Source: Rostrohypoxylon terebratum (taxonomy: Eukaryota; Ascomycota; Sordariomycetes; Xylariales; Hypoxylaceae). Taken from it: DNA of 64,000 nucleotides. The stretch is from positions 25,631 to 89,630 of the forward strand of contig MU385968.1 of NCBI GenBank assembly GCA_022497145.1, in the 5' to 3' direction. The notes beneath the pieces are model-generated. The model was not told the DNA's origin. It saw nothing but the letters and a program-made list of their open reading frames with translations, and made no database searches. Both the position numbers and the translations under genes were made by a program. Position 1 is the stretch's first letter; each line of letters opens with the position of its first letter. Positions 36,411-49,194 of the stretch are shown in pieces.

Positions 36411-38237
36411 TTAAATCGACGAATCCCAATCTTCGAACTCTTCATCCTCGATGTCGTCCACGTAATCATCGTCCGTCTCATCGACTACACCGCTAATATC
36501 TATTGCGCTCATGGGCACTGAGTAGGGAGACTCGCACTTTCCAGAGAGCATAGCTGCCCTGACATCGGTTTTAGGGTTACGATTCATTGTCCCTCCGATG
36601 GACACAAACAGAGACTCATCCGACGTATGATCCTGAAGTTTTTTACGGCCATGTTCCCAAGCGACTGTCCGTAGATAGCCATCTATCATGACCATCTCCT
36701 CATCGGGTGCGACTTCATCATTGGTCCTCTCTTGGATTTCTCTTTTGATGAACCAAAAGTCGTCCGCGGAATATATGCCACAGCGCCAGGCCTCCTTCCC
36801 ACCCATCGTTGTAATGACCGCGAAGAAAAGATACAGATCTGTTTCTTGTGGCGACTTGAAACGGATGCGCACTAAGCCGGACGTAACCAGCGAACTCCCA
36901 CCGTCAAAGGCTAGGAACCTTAGCACAGCAGTGTTGTCATTGAGGATTCCTGGGGGATGTGTCTCAATATCATAACCCACGGACCCGAGAGGCGCTCCAT
37001 GTTTGCCCGTGGACAGAAGTCGTGTTGCTGTTGGATCTACGAACAACAAAACGCCGTGCTTGGACACACGGGGTCCAGGTAGCCTAAGTAGTGTCTCAGG
37101 TCGCGGTACGTGTCTGGATCGGATGAACAAGTTATATCGTTCCTTTGTATCAGTTGCTTCTTTCGAAAGTATAGTTGGGCCGGTAGAGAAGCAACTTCTA
37201 TCCAAGATATTGGATCCTGACCGTCGCGGATTTGCCCTCTGCATGGCAATACAAGCGCGCATGTCAGCACGTCCCCCTAAGAGCCCGGCGTCGAGTACAA
37301 CGAACATCTGCGTGAGAGTATAGACTATGGGTAGATATATCGAGAGCCCTAGATTCGTCATGGAATATGGCATTGGGGTCTCCCACGCATCTATCGGTAC
37401 ATAATCCCCGGCGTCCTGGAATGCTGCTGGTGAAGGAGCAAGCATACTAGTCCAGTCAGATGGTACACCAATTTGGCTCTAGCAGAAGATAGTGTGATCG
37501 TTCGACGTTTTTATTATCTCCTCTTGGAGACGTATGAATGCTTTCGAGCCCTCGCCATACAAGAGTGGCATATTCATATTCACGTCGAATAACCCCACCA
37601 GACAGTATGCAATGTCTTCAACGCGCGTAGCCTCGCGCTGTGCCGCCCACGACATCTTCTTCGCAATGCTGACTGTGTGGAGATCTGCAACGTCTTGTAG
37701 GAGGCGCGTCTCGATTCCGGTGACTGCAGAGATATCGAGGGCGAGGCCGGAGCGATCACCAACCTTAGTCCAACAGGAGTTATAGAATACAAGCCTCCTT
37801 GGCGCGATTAATTCTTGGTGCGTCCAACCCCGACTAAACCATTTGCTATTGCGAAATTGGTGGTTGGGTATATGAGGTCCATCTTCTCTGTCTCCTGGAG
37901 AGTCCAAGATATCCGAAAGGTAGGCGTAACATACCTCGGAACCTTTATACCAATTGTACATAGAGTTGATAGCTTCTGTCAGTTCAGCTGAGCTGGCCTT
38001 ATCAATACAATTGGTATCAATCCGTATCCACTCAATGCCGTCTTGTCGTGCTATCCGACATGCGCCCTGTATTTTTCGGTATCCGAGTTTTTCGGCAGTA
38101 AAAGGGGAAGGCTCTATGAATTCACGATAGCTGATCTCTTCTCCCTCGACCCATGTATGACTCAGAATCGCATATGGCGGAATTGCGTCCCCATAGAACT
38201 CTTCAAAATCCAGAGAAGTAGTATTGACGAGTCTCAT
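36411..38237 (-). pseudogene. HET-domain gene with in-frame TAG
   Basis: HET proteins control heterokaryon incompatibility and related nonself responses in filamentous ascomycetes. The start MRLVNTTSLDFEEF and the HET blocks are clear: PYAILSHTWVEGEEISY, IRIDTNCIDKASSAEL, WFSRGWTHQELIAPRRLVFY, and RVEDIAYCLVGLFDVNM with MPLLYGEG. After DHTIFC (residue 252) a TAG at 37,479-37,481 interrupts the frame. The same frame stays open for another 355 codons (SQIGVPSDW, MLAPSPAAF, down to the stop at 36,411). Relatives have Trp at the TAG position (FAW or FCW, recalled), so TGG to TAG is the simplest change. Either the gene is inactivated, or a 252-residue HET-only protein is made. The C-terminal part ends in an acidic Asp/Glu tail. 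No intron was found that would remove the TAG without removing conserved residues. Confidence 0.85.
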
Positions 38238-39349
38238 CGTGTAGATGTTAAATTCACTGCGGTCTGAAGATTTTGGACTCGGTGGTGGAGCGCCTACAAC
38301 TAGCTCGACGGATGGCGAGACGGAGGCGCTTGGGTTCTTGAGTCTTACCCATAACGGATCCCAATGAACGAGGTGTCTCGTTTATTTCTACCTAATAATA
38401 AGCAAAACTAGACCACGGCATAAAACTGCATATTCATGTAGCATCTCTCCAATAGAGGAGATGTTCTTGATAAGCTTAACATGATTAGTGTATTGCACGA
38501 CTTTTATTATCTGTTTTGAGGGATGAGAGAAACCATGACCAATGAAACGAATGGCGAAGGTTAGATTCGCAATGATTCTGTCTTTCGAAAGTTGAAGTTG
38601 AAAAAGTTGAAGTCTAAAACGAAGAGTCGGTTTCAACTTCGATGACGAATTTAGATCTCTGGCAAAACCTAAAAACCTAGAGTTTTGTTACACAGCGTTT
38701 GCCGAAACCCGGAAGTCGATTCAACTTATGAATATTACCTAAGGTCCTAAAGCTTCTAAGTTCTAAGTCCCAACTCTCCAAAACGTGTAGAAGGAACGAA
38801 TCCGAATTACAATATCAAAACTAATGAACTGCCTGTAAGGAAAGTCGGAGGTTCTTCAAACTGTTTCAAATTTTCGGATGGCTTAACCTCACGATCTGAG
38901 TATCACCTAACAAAAAAAGCAATTTAAACTTAGTATTAAATACTCGCTCTATCATATAACAAACCACCTGTATTATTCTCACAATTCAATGATACTATAC
39001 AAGTATCATTACCTAGTATCTACTAACCCCCAAGATCCCGATCCCAATCCCCATTCAGATTGAGTTGGTCTCCGAGAACCTGACCCATCCCCCTTCCGGG
39101 GTATTCCCACCGACCTACATCTACATACGTAGTAGGCATGCAGGTACCAAGCAACAACTGAGACCCGGCATATGTATGTGCCAATGCAACAAGAATTTAG
39201 TCGATACAAGTATGCCACGGCTCGCAAAACCCTAGCCTTGACTTCTCAACACAATCTCCGCCCTGTCTCCTTTGCTCGTCACCAACTCGTACTCTCCCCT
39301 CTTCTCCTTAGCTACTACTCCCCCCTGCCCTCATCCATGCACTACCGAT
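38238..39349. other. Intergenic, 1.1 kb
   Basis: Upstream of the HET gene and downstream of HSE1. AT-rich in the middle; no gene or RNA recognised. Confidence 0.5.
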
Positions 39350-41729
39350 TTAATAAGCAGCCCCCTGCCTATAATAGTCCTGGGGTGCACTCGGCTCATT
39401 GCCGGGCGGCACATACGCCTTGTACTGCGGCTGCACTCCGCCTACACCACCTCCCGGCACCATCTGGCTTGGCAAGTTCTGCCTCGAATCAAAAGCCGGT
39501 CCGCTTGGGTGTAGCGGTGGCGGCGTCAGCACACTTGGCGGCGGTTGTGTTGGGATCGGGGGCGCGGAGCCGGTGGGCTGCGGGGGAGGTGCACTCGAGT
39601 CAAATGAGTCTTGGCGGTGTGCGTTCGGGTTATATGCCGTGTACTGTGGTTGTTGCGGCTGCGGAGGGTGGGACGTGATAGCTAGAGGAGTAGGCACGGC
39701 GGCTGGAGGCGCGGAGGGGGCGGGCGGAGCAGGGAGGATGGGAGCGCTTGGCGCGGGAGCGGTCGGGCTTGTCGCGTAAGGGTCTTCTTGGGAGTAGACG
39801 GATGCGGAGTAAGGATCGGTGCGACCCAGGTTGTGTGTCGCTACGGGGGAGTCGTACGCGGACGTAGCTAGTTCCTGGGGGTTGCCGTAAGTGCTCTGTG
39901 GCCGCTGTCCCACTTGAGGGGGAGGCTGGGAATACGCTTGGTAGGCTTGCGGTGGCGGAGACGAGGTCTGTATGGGAGCAGGCTGCTTGCCCATTGCTAT
40001 CCGCGAAGGCTGCTGGTCCCTCGGTGGGTATTGCTGAGGTGGTGGCTGGCTAGCCTGAGGCGGGATCTCTGCACCTTGTAGGTAGAACGGAGCAGGGGCA
40101 GGCGTTGGCCGTTGAAAGGTAGGCGGCGGCGATGTAGCCTGATATTGCCCTTGCTCTATACTTACGTGAGCTCATTCCCTGTAGAGATGTCGAGGTTATA
40201 CGTACCTTGCGGAGGGGGTCCTTGGGGTGCAGGGGTATAATATCTTTGAGGTTCCTGTTGCTGAATGGGCGGAGGCCCCTGAGGCGCAAAGCCTGGTCCA
40301 GGACCGGGACCCCCCGGAACTCCATACCCATGCGCCATCATCGGTCTTGGTGCGTATTGGTGGTAGTTCGGCTGAGGCGGGTGAGACATGGAAGATTCTA
40401 AGAGCGACTCGTAATCTCTTCTGGCCTTAATAAACTTCTCGTTTAGCTGAGTAAAATCCTCTTTCTTCTGAGAGTACTTCTCGATTAGTTTGATCAACTT
40501 GGGTCGAATAGCTAGAGTTTGGTGATAGAGTTTCTAAAAGATGTCAGCCGTCGTGAACAGAAATGGTCGAGGCATGCAAGACGTACCGATATTTCTTCAT
40601 TATCCTCTTCCCTCGGCGACGCATTAGATGTGCTTAGCAAAGTAAGCAGTTTTTCAACGTTCTTGATTTCGGCGAAAACCTCGGCTTCCATTTGCGCCTC
40701 GCGTTGGAGTTCATCTGGGGTCGGGTCCGCAAGTTTCTCGACGTAGTTAAGAGGGAAAATGCCAGTTCGACCCTTCAACGAGCCCCGCCACCAATCCTTA
40801 TAAACGGACTCGAGGACGGCGATAATGTCACCCTTCTTGAACTCGAGCTCGCCGGGCTCGGACGGTACGAAATCGTAGAGGGCGCGAACTCGTGATACGG
40901 TGGCAGCCGTTGTTCCGGTAGGGTGAGGAGGTATCGGTTCTGCCTGGTTAACAACCGCACTTGGTCCTACCCCTGAACTAGGTCCTGCGACAGCGGGACC
41001 GGGCTGGGGAGCCTTCTTTCTCTCCTCTTCCTGCAACGACAGTTTTAACGCCATCTGAAGCTCATCTTCCTCCTTCTGGCGATCTGAATCGGTAAGGCCG
41101 GTCTTCTGCGGGGCTGAAGGTGGTTGCAGCGTCGGGTTACTCTGCTTGAGACGATAGTAGGCATCGTACATAATTCCAAGATCTGCATCCTTGCTAAACA
41201 TATCAGACCATTCCTTTGTTCTTTCGAGGACCTTAACTTTGACCTGTTGATGGGTGTTGCGGTCGTTAGCAAGTTTTAGTAGGGCATCGGTAAAGGCGCG
41301 GCTGGCAAGCTCGCGGTGCATGTTCTTGCCGCAATTTTGCGATAGCGCATTAGCGAGCTGATATAGTGGTTATTGTTAGCATCGAATCGCTGGGCAAATG
41401 ATGAGGGGAAGTATGTGGCGTTTGGGCTACTAGCTACGTACCTCGAGGGTGTAGAGCTGAACATTGGCGTTGCGATGCGCTAGGCGCTTGATCAAGCTCT
41501 GAACTGCTTGGTTAGGTCCATTGGGATCGCTGGTAACTTTGTCGCAGACTTCGATAATCGCTCCCCAGTCCTCCGAAGTGAGGTTCTCGTCGGTCGCCTT
41601 AGCTAAACATCGGAAACTATATCAGTTTTATTACCACATTGGGGGGCTAAATGTGGTTACGTTGTAGTGTTGTGTGTTGTGCGTACCGATTACTTCGTCA
41701 TATGGACCGACGGCTGTTCCCCGAAACAT
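39350..41729 (-). CDS. HSE1: HSE1, ESCRT-0 subunit (VHS-UIM-SH3)
   Basis: HSE1 (STAM) pairs with VPS27 as ESCRT-0 to sort ubiquitinated cargo at endosomes. Exons: 41729-41687, 41602-41442, 41357-40587, 40533-40206 and 40155-39350; introns 84, 84, 53 and 50 nt; 702 residues. The VHS domain spans about residues 10-145 (MFRGTAVGPYDEVI start, DENLTSEDWGAIIEVCDKV, HRNANVQLYTLE, MHRELASRAFTDALLKL). A ubiquitin-interacting motif, DELQMALKLSLQEEE, is at about 166-180. The SH3 domain is at about 224-277 (RALYDFVPSEPGELEFKKGD, DWWRGSLKGRTGIFPLNYV). A helical GAT-like region follows, then a Pro/Gln/Tyr-rich tail of about 350 residues. The 50-nt last intron was chosen because it alone joins the two Pro-rich frames. 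Confidence 0.95.
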
Positions 41730-42560
41730 GCTGGGCAGCGGGCGGGAGAAAAGACTATCCCTTATGATTCGATGGGCTCGTCTCTCTGATTTGAAAATGG
41801 CGACCTCCAAATTCTCTCTCTATCTATGTTATTATATCACGTTAGGTATCGTGAGTACGGAAACGATGGAATGGCCGGGACGTATGATCTGGCGGTAGTA
41901 GTAAAGAGAATGGTGGTTGTAGTATTAAGAAATATATGAGGTAGGTGGTGGTGCAGGTGGTGGTAAAGGTTCAAGGTTCAAAAGGTTACAGCCTAGAGGA
42001 GTACATAATTGATGACGTTGGCCTGTGCTTCCTTAGCGTAACTTAATTTACGCTAGCCCGTCCAGCGTTCTGGTTCCAACCTCAGAACCTTTGGGGCAAT
42101 GCATAGATGCTTAGCAGTGAGCAGCGCACCATCTACATATGTACATTGTAACCCGCTCTGCCTGCTAAATTTGCAGCTGCCTCTCCTGGAACTATCCACA
42201 ACGCGCAACGCAATGACGTCCAAATATTTCTATCAATATCCATGCGCGCCTGCGCATACCTTCCATACCTTCCATGCTAGATTCAACTTCAACTGCGCCT
42301 CAAATTCCGATTTGATTTCCTTTAACCAACAAATTTTCGTTTTCGAGTTCGCAAGGCGGAGTAGAGGGCAAAGTGCTAGGTACAATCAAACCCTGAAAAT
42401 ACGAAAATCCTGCTCTCTCCAAATTGTGAACTGGGCTGCAGGCCTTTTTTCGTCGTCTTCGAACCTCCGCGTTATAATAGTGAACATAATATCCCGATAC
42501 AAATATGTGCCTATTTATCACTATCAAGGAATACAAATATCAAAATTCCATCGCATGTAT
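41730..42560. other. HSE1 upstream region
   Basis: About 830 bases upstream of HSE1. Contains its promoter and a 164-codon plus-strand ORF (42,099-42,593) that has no motif and biased composition; I do not take it as a gene. Confidence 0.5.
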
Positions 42561-42942
42561 TCATGTAAGATATTGGTAGTATATGTGACATGAGATTCGT
42601 TTAAATACCTGCTCCCTAATATACAAGCCAATGCCGAGGTTAGTCCTTGGTGGCAAAGAGTTACGTCTCGGCGTTTTGCACCATATTCTTTCTATTCCAT
42701 CTAAAGGTGCCTTATAGGATGATGTGACTGGAACTTCTTCATCCTGAGCTACCCCAATATGTAGTCTTATAGCAAACACCTCGTCCGTAAGTCCCGTAAA
42801 CCTCGGGTTAAGAAGGACGTCCGTGAGCAGAAAAGCCAACCCGCTCTGTGATGCCCTCCACCCTTCCGAATGAAACGCCAGACGGTCGTCCTCGAGCGTG
42901 TCATGATAATGAAACTCAAACCCCGCTCTAGACTCCGGCCTT
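42561..42942 (-). CDS. Possible orphan exon, hypothetical
   Basis: The minus strand is open for about 125 codons from 42,942 to 42,561. The reading looks protein-like: FEFHYHDTLEDDRLAFHSEGW, LAFLLTDVLLNPRFTGLTDE, FAIRLHIGVAQDEE, YKAPLDGIERIWC. I recognise no family. No ATG opens this frame: a TAA lies just upstream, and splice-like acceptors (TTCTAG near 42,981; GTCTAG near 42,930) suggest missing upstream exons between it and the ATG13 stop at 43,239. Either it is a short gene with unresolved 5' exons or a decayed fragment. A donor-like CAGGTATTT occurs near 42,608, so the 3' end is also uncertain. Confidence 0.35.
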
Positions 42943-43238
42943 TAGTAATGAACATTTCCTTCCGTGGTACCTTTCAGACTCCTAGAAAAAAAAACATCCG
43001 GTGTCATCCAAATCAAATAATAATATCAATGACAATCTGTAATCATAGTAGATCTCCGGACGTATCCGTCTTCTGAAGAATGAAAGCTTCGCATCACATA
43101 ACCCAGCTTGTTTCCCACTTTCCTATATCATCGGTCCACACCCAATACAAAGATTACACAACATCTAGTATGTAACGAAGAAATGCAAGATGCAAACTCA
43201 CCGCATGTCATGGGCAGATGAGGTTGCACATAAGCTCA

Positions 43239-46173
43239 TCACCAACGACGACTTCGATGGCTAGTCTCGTAACCTCCCCTGTCACCGCTAGATCCTACAC
43301 TTCCGCCACCCCTAGCTTCCTCAAGACTGCGACGAGATTGTTCGCGAGTAATTTCTGACATGTCAAATAAAAGTGGTTCATCGTCCGGCTCGTCAGCAGC
43401 GGTGCCAGTTACGCCCAAGCCCGTAGCGCCGCCGCGTGAATAACCCCTATAGAATCTGCCGCTGGACCCAGCTAGGCTACCGCTCCCAGAGTGAGGAGGT
43501 GTGATGCCTCGGCCAGCAGCACTGCCGTAGCGTCTGCTGTAGGGTGAACTCGAGAACCCGGAGTACAAACCGCCCGGGGGTCGAACTTCACGCTCATTAG
43601 ATTCAGATTCTTGCCCGAGCATATCCGGAGGACTTGTCGCCCTAATATCCGCGGCAGATTGTAGAGCCGGTGAATCTACCGTACTTACTGGCTCATCAGA
43701 GCCTAGTCCCAATAGCACGCTAAGACTGGGTGGTTCCCGATCTTCTGCCCCGAGACTAATACTGCGGTGGGCGTCAGCATCATCATCATCGTCCCCTAGC
43801 GCCCGATTCTGGTGGGCAACCGAACTAGATCGCCTGGCATGTGGATAAGGCCTCGGTGATGTAGGGATATCGATAGCTGTTGTACCCTCATGGGTGGCCT
43901 GTGCGATAACCGTAGGCTCTTCTGGAAGACCTTCCACATTACGCGATCGTGATGCAACTCTCGCGTGATGCGGCGCGTAGTCAACGCTTGAGTTCTCGCT
44001 TAGGCGAGATGGAATGGCAGGCGTGTGTGGAGTATGAGGCGATAACGGCTTTCCTGGGGACGACGATGTTGACATTGGCGGTACATTAGTTAATTGGCGG
44101 CTGGAAGAGCTAGATGAGCGCTGAAGCTGCATAGACGAGTTCATAGATTCGGTAAGCGCATTATTCGACTCACGCATAAGATAGAACTTCGAAAGCTTAG
44201 CTACCGTCTTCTTAGTCGCCGACTCCCCCTTCTTAGATGCGTCGAAGCTTGCTAGTGTTTTCTTGCTATCGATCATCTTCAAGAAGTTTTGGATGTTCTC
44301 ATCATCAGTTTGAAATGACCCAGAACTACCGCCCGCGCCAATCTCATTCAAAAGACCGGAGCCCGGCTGGACAACCGAAGATGATAAGCTTTGCTTGCCA
44401 CTACTATTTTGATCATCATCCGCTCTAGCAGCGCTACTGAGAGATGGCCGGCTACGGCGATGTCCAAAGCTACTACTAAATCGATTGGAGACAGATGGCC
44501 TTGGTGAACTGGCAATCGAATTATCTGCTGGGGCAGAAGGTGGCGCCCCTCGGAGGGAAGCCGGCATTCCAGCCGTCAATGAAGAGCGATTTCTCACATG
44601 CGTGTTAAAGCTCGAAGGGCGATTGAGGGATTGGGGCGACGGCGGAACATCGTATTCCTGCGGTCGAAACGCAGGCGACCCTGAAAGAGAGCCATGCTTA
44701 AAGGGCGAAGATTGGAAGGAGACAGAAGGGCGTCGCGAAGTATCTATCCCTTTAAGGGATGGCCGACGGGCGTGACCGGCAATTGGTAGTGTATGGGGAG
44801 GAGCTTCAACGCTCGCGGGCCTAGAATCAGGTGGTGAGCTGGTATCTGACCCTGGAGCTTTTACTGCCTTTAATGCGGATATAGGGCTCGTGCCAATCGG
44901 CCCTTCACCGTGAAACGTGGATAAACTACCGTATCGTTGCTGATTTTCCGTGATGTTCTGCGTATACCTGTGGTACGGAAGCGACCCAGGCTCGGGAATA
45001 TAAGATTCAAGACGTCCATGACGAGGCAACGACGGCTTGAATAAATCATCAGATATGGCAATACCGATGCGTGAGCTGAACAAAGATTCGGAGTCCACTA
45101 CTTGGAAGTTGCAGTGATTACGGTAAGACACGGAAACGTAGAATCGTCCTACAGGGACTTCGAGGTCACCAAACATAACATCGGTGGAGACATCCCCTCT
45201 ACCAGGAAATAAGGGTATCCTTAGGGAGTCGGGTCCATACGTTGGTGATTCCCCCGAGAAGACCTGGCAGTGGACTGTTAGGGCAGGGTGAATACCCTTC
45301 GTCATAGAATTCCTGGCAAGTTTCCAGGCAGGCAAGAGGCCCGTAGTCGTGTATATAGATCGCATCAAGACGATCGCCTTCTTGTAAACCGTAGGAAGCA
45401 ATTGACCAAAGTCCTCTAGTTGGTCGGGAGGTTTCCCTTTTAACTCAACGCGCCATCGTTCTAATACAAGGCGGGTAATTGGTTCCTTCTGGCGACCAGA
45501 ACTGCTGTCGCTAGACTGGTCGAACGAGCTTAGAGCCTCAATGACATCCCATCTCTTCCCATTTTCATCCAATATCACCAAGCTTTGGCCACCTTTTAAT
45601 CGAGTCGTATCGAGATAGGTTTCGATCACTAACGGAGGAGGGCGATTCTCGAAGCTGCCGCACTGTTTCCACACACGGAATTCTTCTCGAAAATCATCGA
45701 TATCATCCGTGTCTAATTGAAACTATATCCCCGGACATTTCGTTAGATTGAGGAATCGACTTCTTCGAGATTTGGACCTACCCATTTACTCTTCCTCGTA
45801 TCGGAAGACCTGCCTACGCGAATCGGAGTTACTTGCATGCGTGCCTGTAGTATTACGGTGCTAGCTTTCGAGTAGATATTCTAGATTGAGAACGACGTGT
45901 GAGTATTGACCGTTATATATAGATAACCGGAAGAAAACCGACCTGAATAATTTGATCCAATTTCTTGACTGAATCACGAGTAGGACCTCCATCTCCACGA
46001 TTGCCTCCACCCAGTCCCGTCGTCGTCCCTTCCTGGGCTCGGGAGCCTGGTCTAGATGGCGGACCAGAGCCAGGACTTCCTGGATCTCTCTGGTTATTTG
46101 TTCTTGCAGGATTTGTTTGTTGTGACAAGGCGGGGGAGGCTGTACGAGGCGGGGCGCGGGGAGTTTGATGCAT
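43239..46173 (-). CDS. ATG13: ATG13, regulatory subunit of the Atg1 autophagy kinase complex
   Basis: ATG13 binds and activates the Atg1 kinase and, being phosphorylated under TOR control, links nutrient state to autophagosome formation. Exons: 46173-45943, 45880-45782 and 45722-43239; introns 62 and 59 nt; 937 residues. The start MHQTPRAPPRTASPALSQQTN and the Pro-rich lead match filamentous-fungal ATG13. The HORMA domain spans about residues 75-330, beginning DQIIQ, then NIYSKASTVILQARMQV, DDIDDFREEFRVWK, PPLVIETYLDT and LERWRVEL, to GRFYVSVSYRNHCNFQVVDSE. The rest is a long Ser/Pro/Arg-rich disordered tail, expected to carry the Atg1- and Atg17-binding motifs. The last residues are Arg-rich. 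No defect was seen. Confidence 0.93.
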
Positions 46174-49100
46174 CCTGGAGTCGTCGAAGCTCAGGCTACG
46201 TGTAGCTTGATAGATACGTCGAGGGTCGGGACAGGCGGATTATTGCCCAGATGGTTTGCTAGGTAGATCGGACGATGCACAATATCGGCGGTGTCGTGTC
46301 TCGGTTACGATCGTGGCACAGATGAAGGGCGTCGAGGATTGTCGCCAACAGTATGAGGCGTCCTGCGAGGATCGACCTAGCTTAGATGGAAATGGGATGC
46401 CACCGAACTTTGGCATCCATTGTTCGTAACGGTCAAATATAGGGCAGGCAGACAACTAGGCATACACGGGGGTTATAAGAGGGGATACAGGCTATGAGGT
46501 TTAGAGGTTTAAGAGGTGAAGAGAGCCTAGCCTAGGTGCGGTGCGGAGATCGCAAATTGTTTTACTTAGACAGGCTGTCGAAACACGTAGGCAGACATGA
46601 GAGTAATAATACAGATAAAGAATCGACTGTGACGGATTGTATGTACGGAGGGTGCTGGCAACCGGCAGAAGAACGTTGGTGGGCGGCTCTGCTAACTGGA
46701 TGCGGGTTGATGCAGCAAGGTTTCTGGTTTGTGGTTTGCGGGTTGTGATTTGTGTAGTTTGGAGGCTTGGAGCTAGCTAGGTAAGTCAAGCTAGGCGATT
46801 TGTGCCATGTCGATGATGCCTAGGAGTATAGGTATAAAGAAGCGTATAGGCAGCCTAGGAGGTATGGGTTTACCTAGTATGGGTATGGATAGGGGGAGCT
46901 GGAGGAGGTAAAATGATGATTGCGCCAATAGGTTGATAGGCACTGGACGTTTATGGATGAAAACCAGCCCTGAATGTATAGGTAAAAAATATAGGTCTAG
47001 GTATGTCAGGATGTCTAGGACCTAGGTAGGTAGGTCGGTAGGTAGGTACTAGGTAGTTTATGCTTAAGGCAATGAGCCGTGCTCGTGTCCGTGTGTTGTC
47101 GATGCGGTTAAGTTTAAAAGCAAATCGGTACGAATTCGGTTAGCTGATCGATCGGGGGATCCAATGCATCAGTCGTTGAGTCGATGACCTCAGAAGGTAT
47201 ATGAGTGCACGAGAGTAAGAGATGAAATAATTATGTGCTAGGTAAGTATGAGTGAGAGAGTGAGGTGAACGGTTTGCGATTAGTCGCAAAAGAATTACAA
47301 TCTGAACATTTGAATACATGGAAGAAGGGGTCGGGGTCAGGGTCAGGGTCAGAGACAAGGGTCGGGTCAAAGTCAAATGTAGTGAGTGACTGTTCAATGT
47401 GTTCAATGCCGGGGATAGTCAGACGGCATACACCTCGTGATCTCTTCCAATCTTGTGGCCATCCGTCATCGGTCCGGACCGTTATAGTTAGAGGATTGGT
47501 GTAATTGGTGGAGGAAGAGGAAGATAGCTTCTCAGAGCCAGGTTGCTTGCCTTCAAAGTCGGGATTTAGGAATGTAGAATGTAGAATGTAGATGTAGATG
47601 TAGATGTAGAGACGGAGAAAAGATAGAAAGGAAAAGATAGGACGAGCCGACCGGCAGTGGCGCTGATAAGACTAGAACAAAGTCAGCCAAGACAAGAACA
47701 ATGGATTGTGATTGGTCAACCATGACGACTTTCAGGGTTGTTAGCTGTTTTTGACATTTGTACACAATGTACTGAACAGCGAAAGTACTTTCATATGTAC
47801 CTGGTAGTCACACCCACGATATTATGCATTTGAGTAGCTGCAAGTTAAATCCAAGGACGGGCTGGGGATGGGGATGTTGTACAATCTACAGTCAACAACA
47901 AAACCAGCAGTTTCGACCCAGGCAGCCAGGTGCTACTACCTAGTAGACAAACATTGAGAATTTGATACATCGATTGGTAAAGCTGATAAGATTTATCGAA
48001 ATACTTTTAAGTTTGGCACAGATCTAATAACAAATGAGAAACTTGATCCTCTCATCTTTCGTCTTTCATCTTTCATCTCTTGTCTCTCATCTTTTCTCTT
48101 TCAACCGCGACAGTCTTATAAAACCAAACCAATAACCAATTCCTGCCGATTCAAGTTCAGTCTAGCCAATTCTATTAATACGACCCAATCCTGTGGATAG
48201 CGTTGGCAAGTGTAAAAACTAGCAAATAAAGGAAAGAAAGACATTGATCGATGCATGCAAACCGTGGATAATCTAAATGGCCTCAACCACACGCCACATG
48301 CCCGGCCTCTATTCTGCCTACAAGTGCCTCCAACGGCCTGGGATATGGATTACCGTTTCTAGCTCGATATTAGCTGCAGGATACCACTGCAGCTACACAG
48401 GCCACAGGCACGGAGCCACGCATATCGAGTTACAGCCATCCCCACAGCGCCAGAAAAAGACGCCAGACACAGAGCTCACCCCCTGTTTCCATCTACTAAT
48501 TGGCCTACCTTACTGTTAATACTGCATACCTACCTGCCTAGGTACCTACCTACTATGCATACTATGCATACTACTCAAAGCCTCCCAGGACTCCCTTCTA
48601 GGCACCGTCATGATTGGCGAACCCGGCAATCGTTGACATCGCTCTGCTTCTTCCAAACGAAGCTAAATCTTCACCGAAAAAATTGCCTGGTCGGGTCGAA
48701 TGCATTGGTCTCCCTAGGCCGTGCTTTAGGATTACGCACACTATACCCTATCTGCAGTCTAGTATGCGGTACTATATTCACCTTGCTGGACAATGTCATT
48801 AGGTCACATTTACAACGGTTCATCTGACCAACTCGCTTCAGTCATACCACACCCCTGATAAGATCCTCCCAAATGTGAGAAGAGAGACTGAACTATTAGC
48901 CGTAGATTGTTCCTGCGTTAGGAAAGTCCGGTTGCGTGCGACTCGAATCGTGTTGCAATTCTGACGGCTAACCCGGATTAAATACCATTGGGCCACTTCA
49001 CTTGCTATAAGAGTCGCATATTGCTGCATGTATAGTGAGTACAACCACCACCATGTTTTTGACTCTAGTCGCCGAATAGTACGCGAGTTGCTATCAGCAA

Positions 49101-49194
49101 GTACTTTCCGAGGTGACGTGTCGATTATATATAAATGGCATCTATAACTACTCGCATATACGTTTTTGAGGCTCGAGCTCGCTCTAGACCAGAC
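46174..49194. other. Intergenic, 3 kb
   Basis: Upstream of ATG13 and downstream of the GH125 gene. Holds the ATG13 promoter, many TAGG words (47,020-47,060), a GGGTCA repeat (47,329-47,360), a GTAGAAT/GTAGAT repeat (47,571-47,612) and a CTTTCATCT-rich tract (48,050-48,115). The tract resembles a plus-strand leader, and an 80-codon ORF follows at 48,277, but I could not support a gene there. Confidence 0.5.
47571..47612. repeat. GTAGAAT / GTAGAT microsatellite
   Basis: Three 7-base units (gaatgta type) pass into four 6-base units (gatgta). Simple repeat in non-coding DNA. Confidence 0.8.

Noticed and set aside
37440..37560. Intron that would remove the TAG of the HET gene (TAG as a splice acceptor)
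   Set aside because: The T-rich TCTTCTGCTAG looks acceptor-like, but using it would delete the conserved EEIIK...DHTIFC segment, and no good donor lies at a suitable distance in frame.
42099..42593. 164-codon plus-strand ORF
   Set aside because: Composition is irregular (runs of Phe, Tyr, Ile), no motif, and it overlaps the more protein-like minus-strand frame.
48277..48519. 80-codon ORF after a CT-rich leader-like tract
   Set aside because: No family features, no convincing splice partner, and the sequence becomes repeat-like (CCTACC words) right after it.
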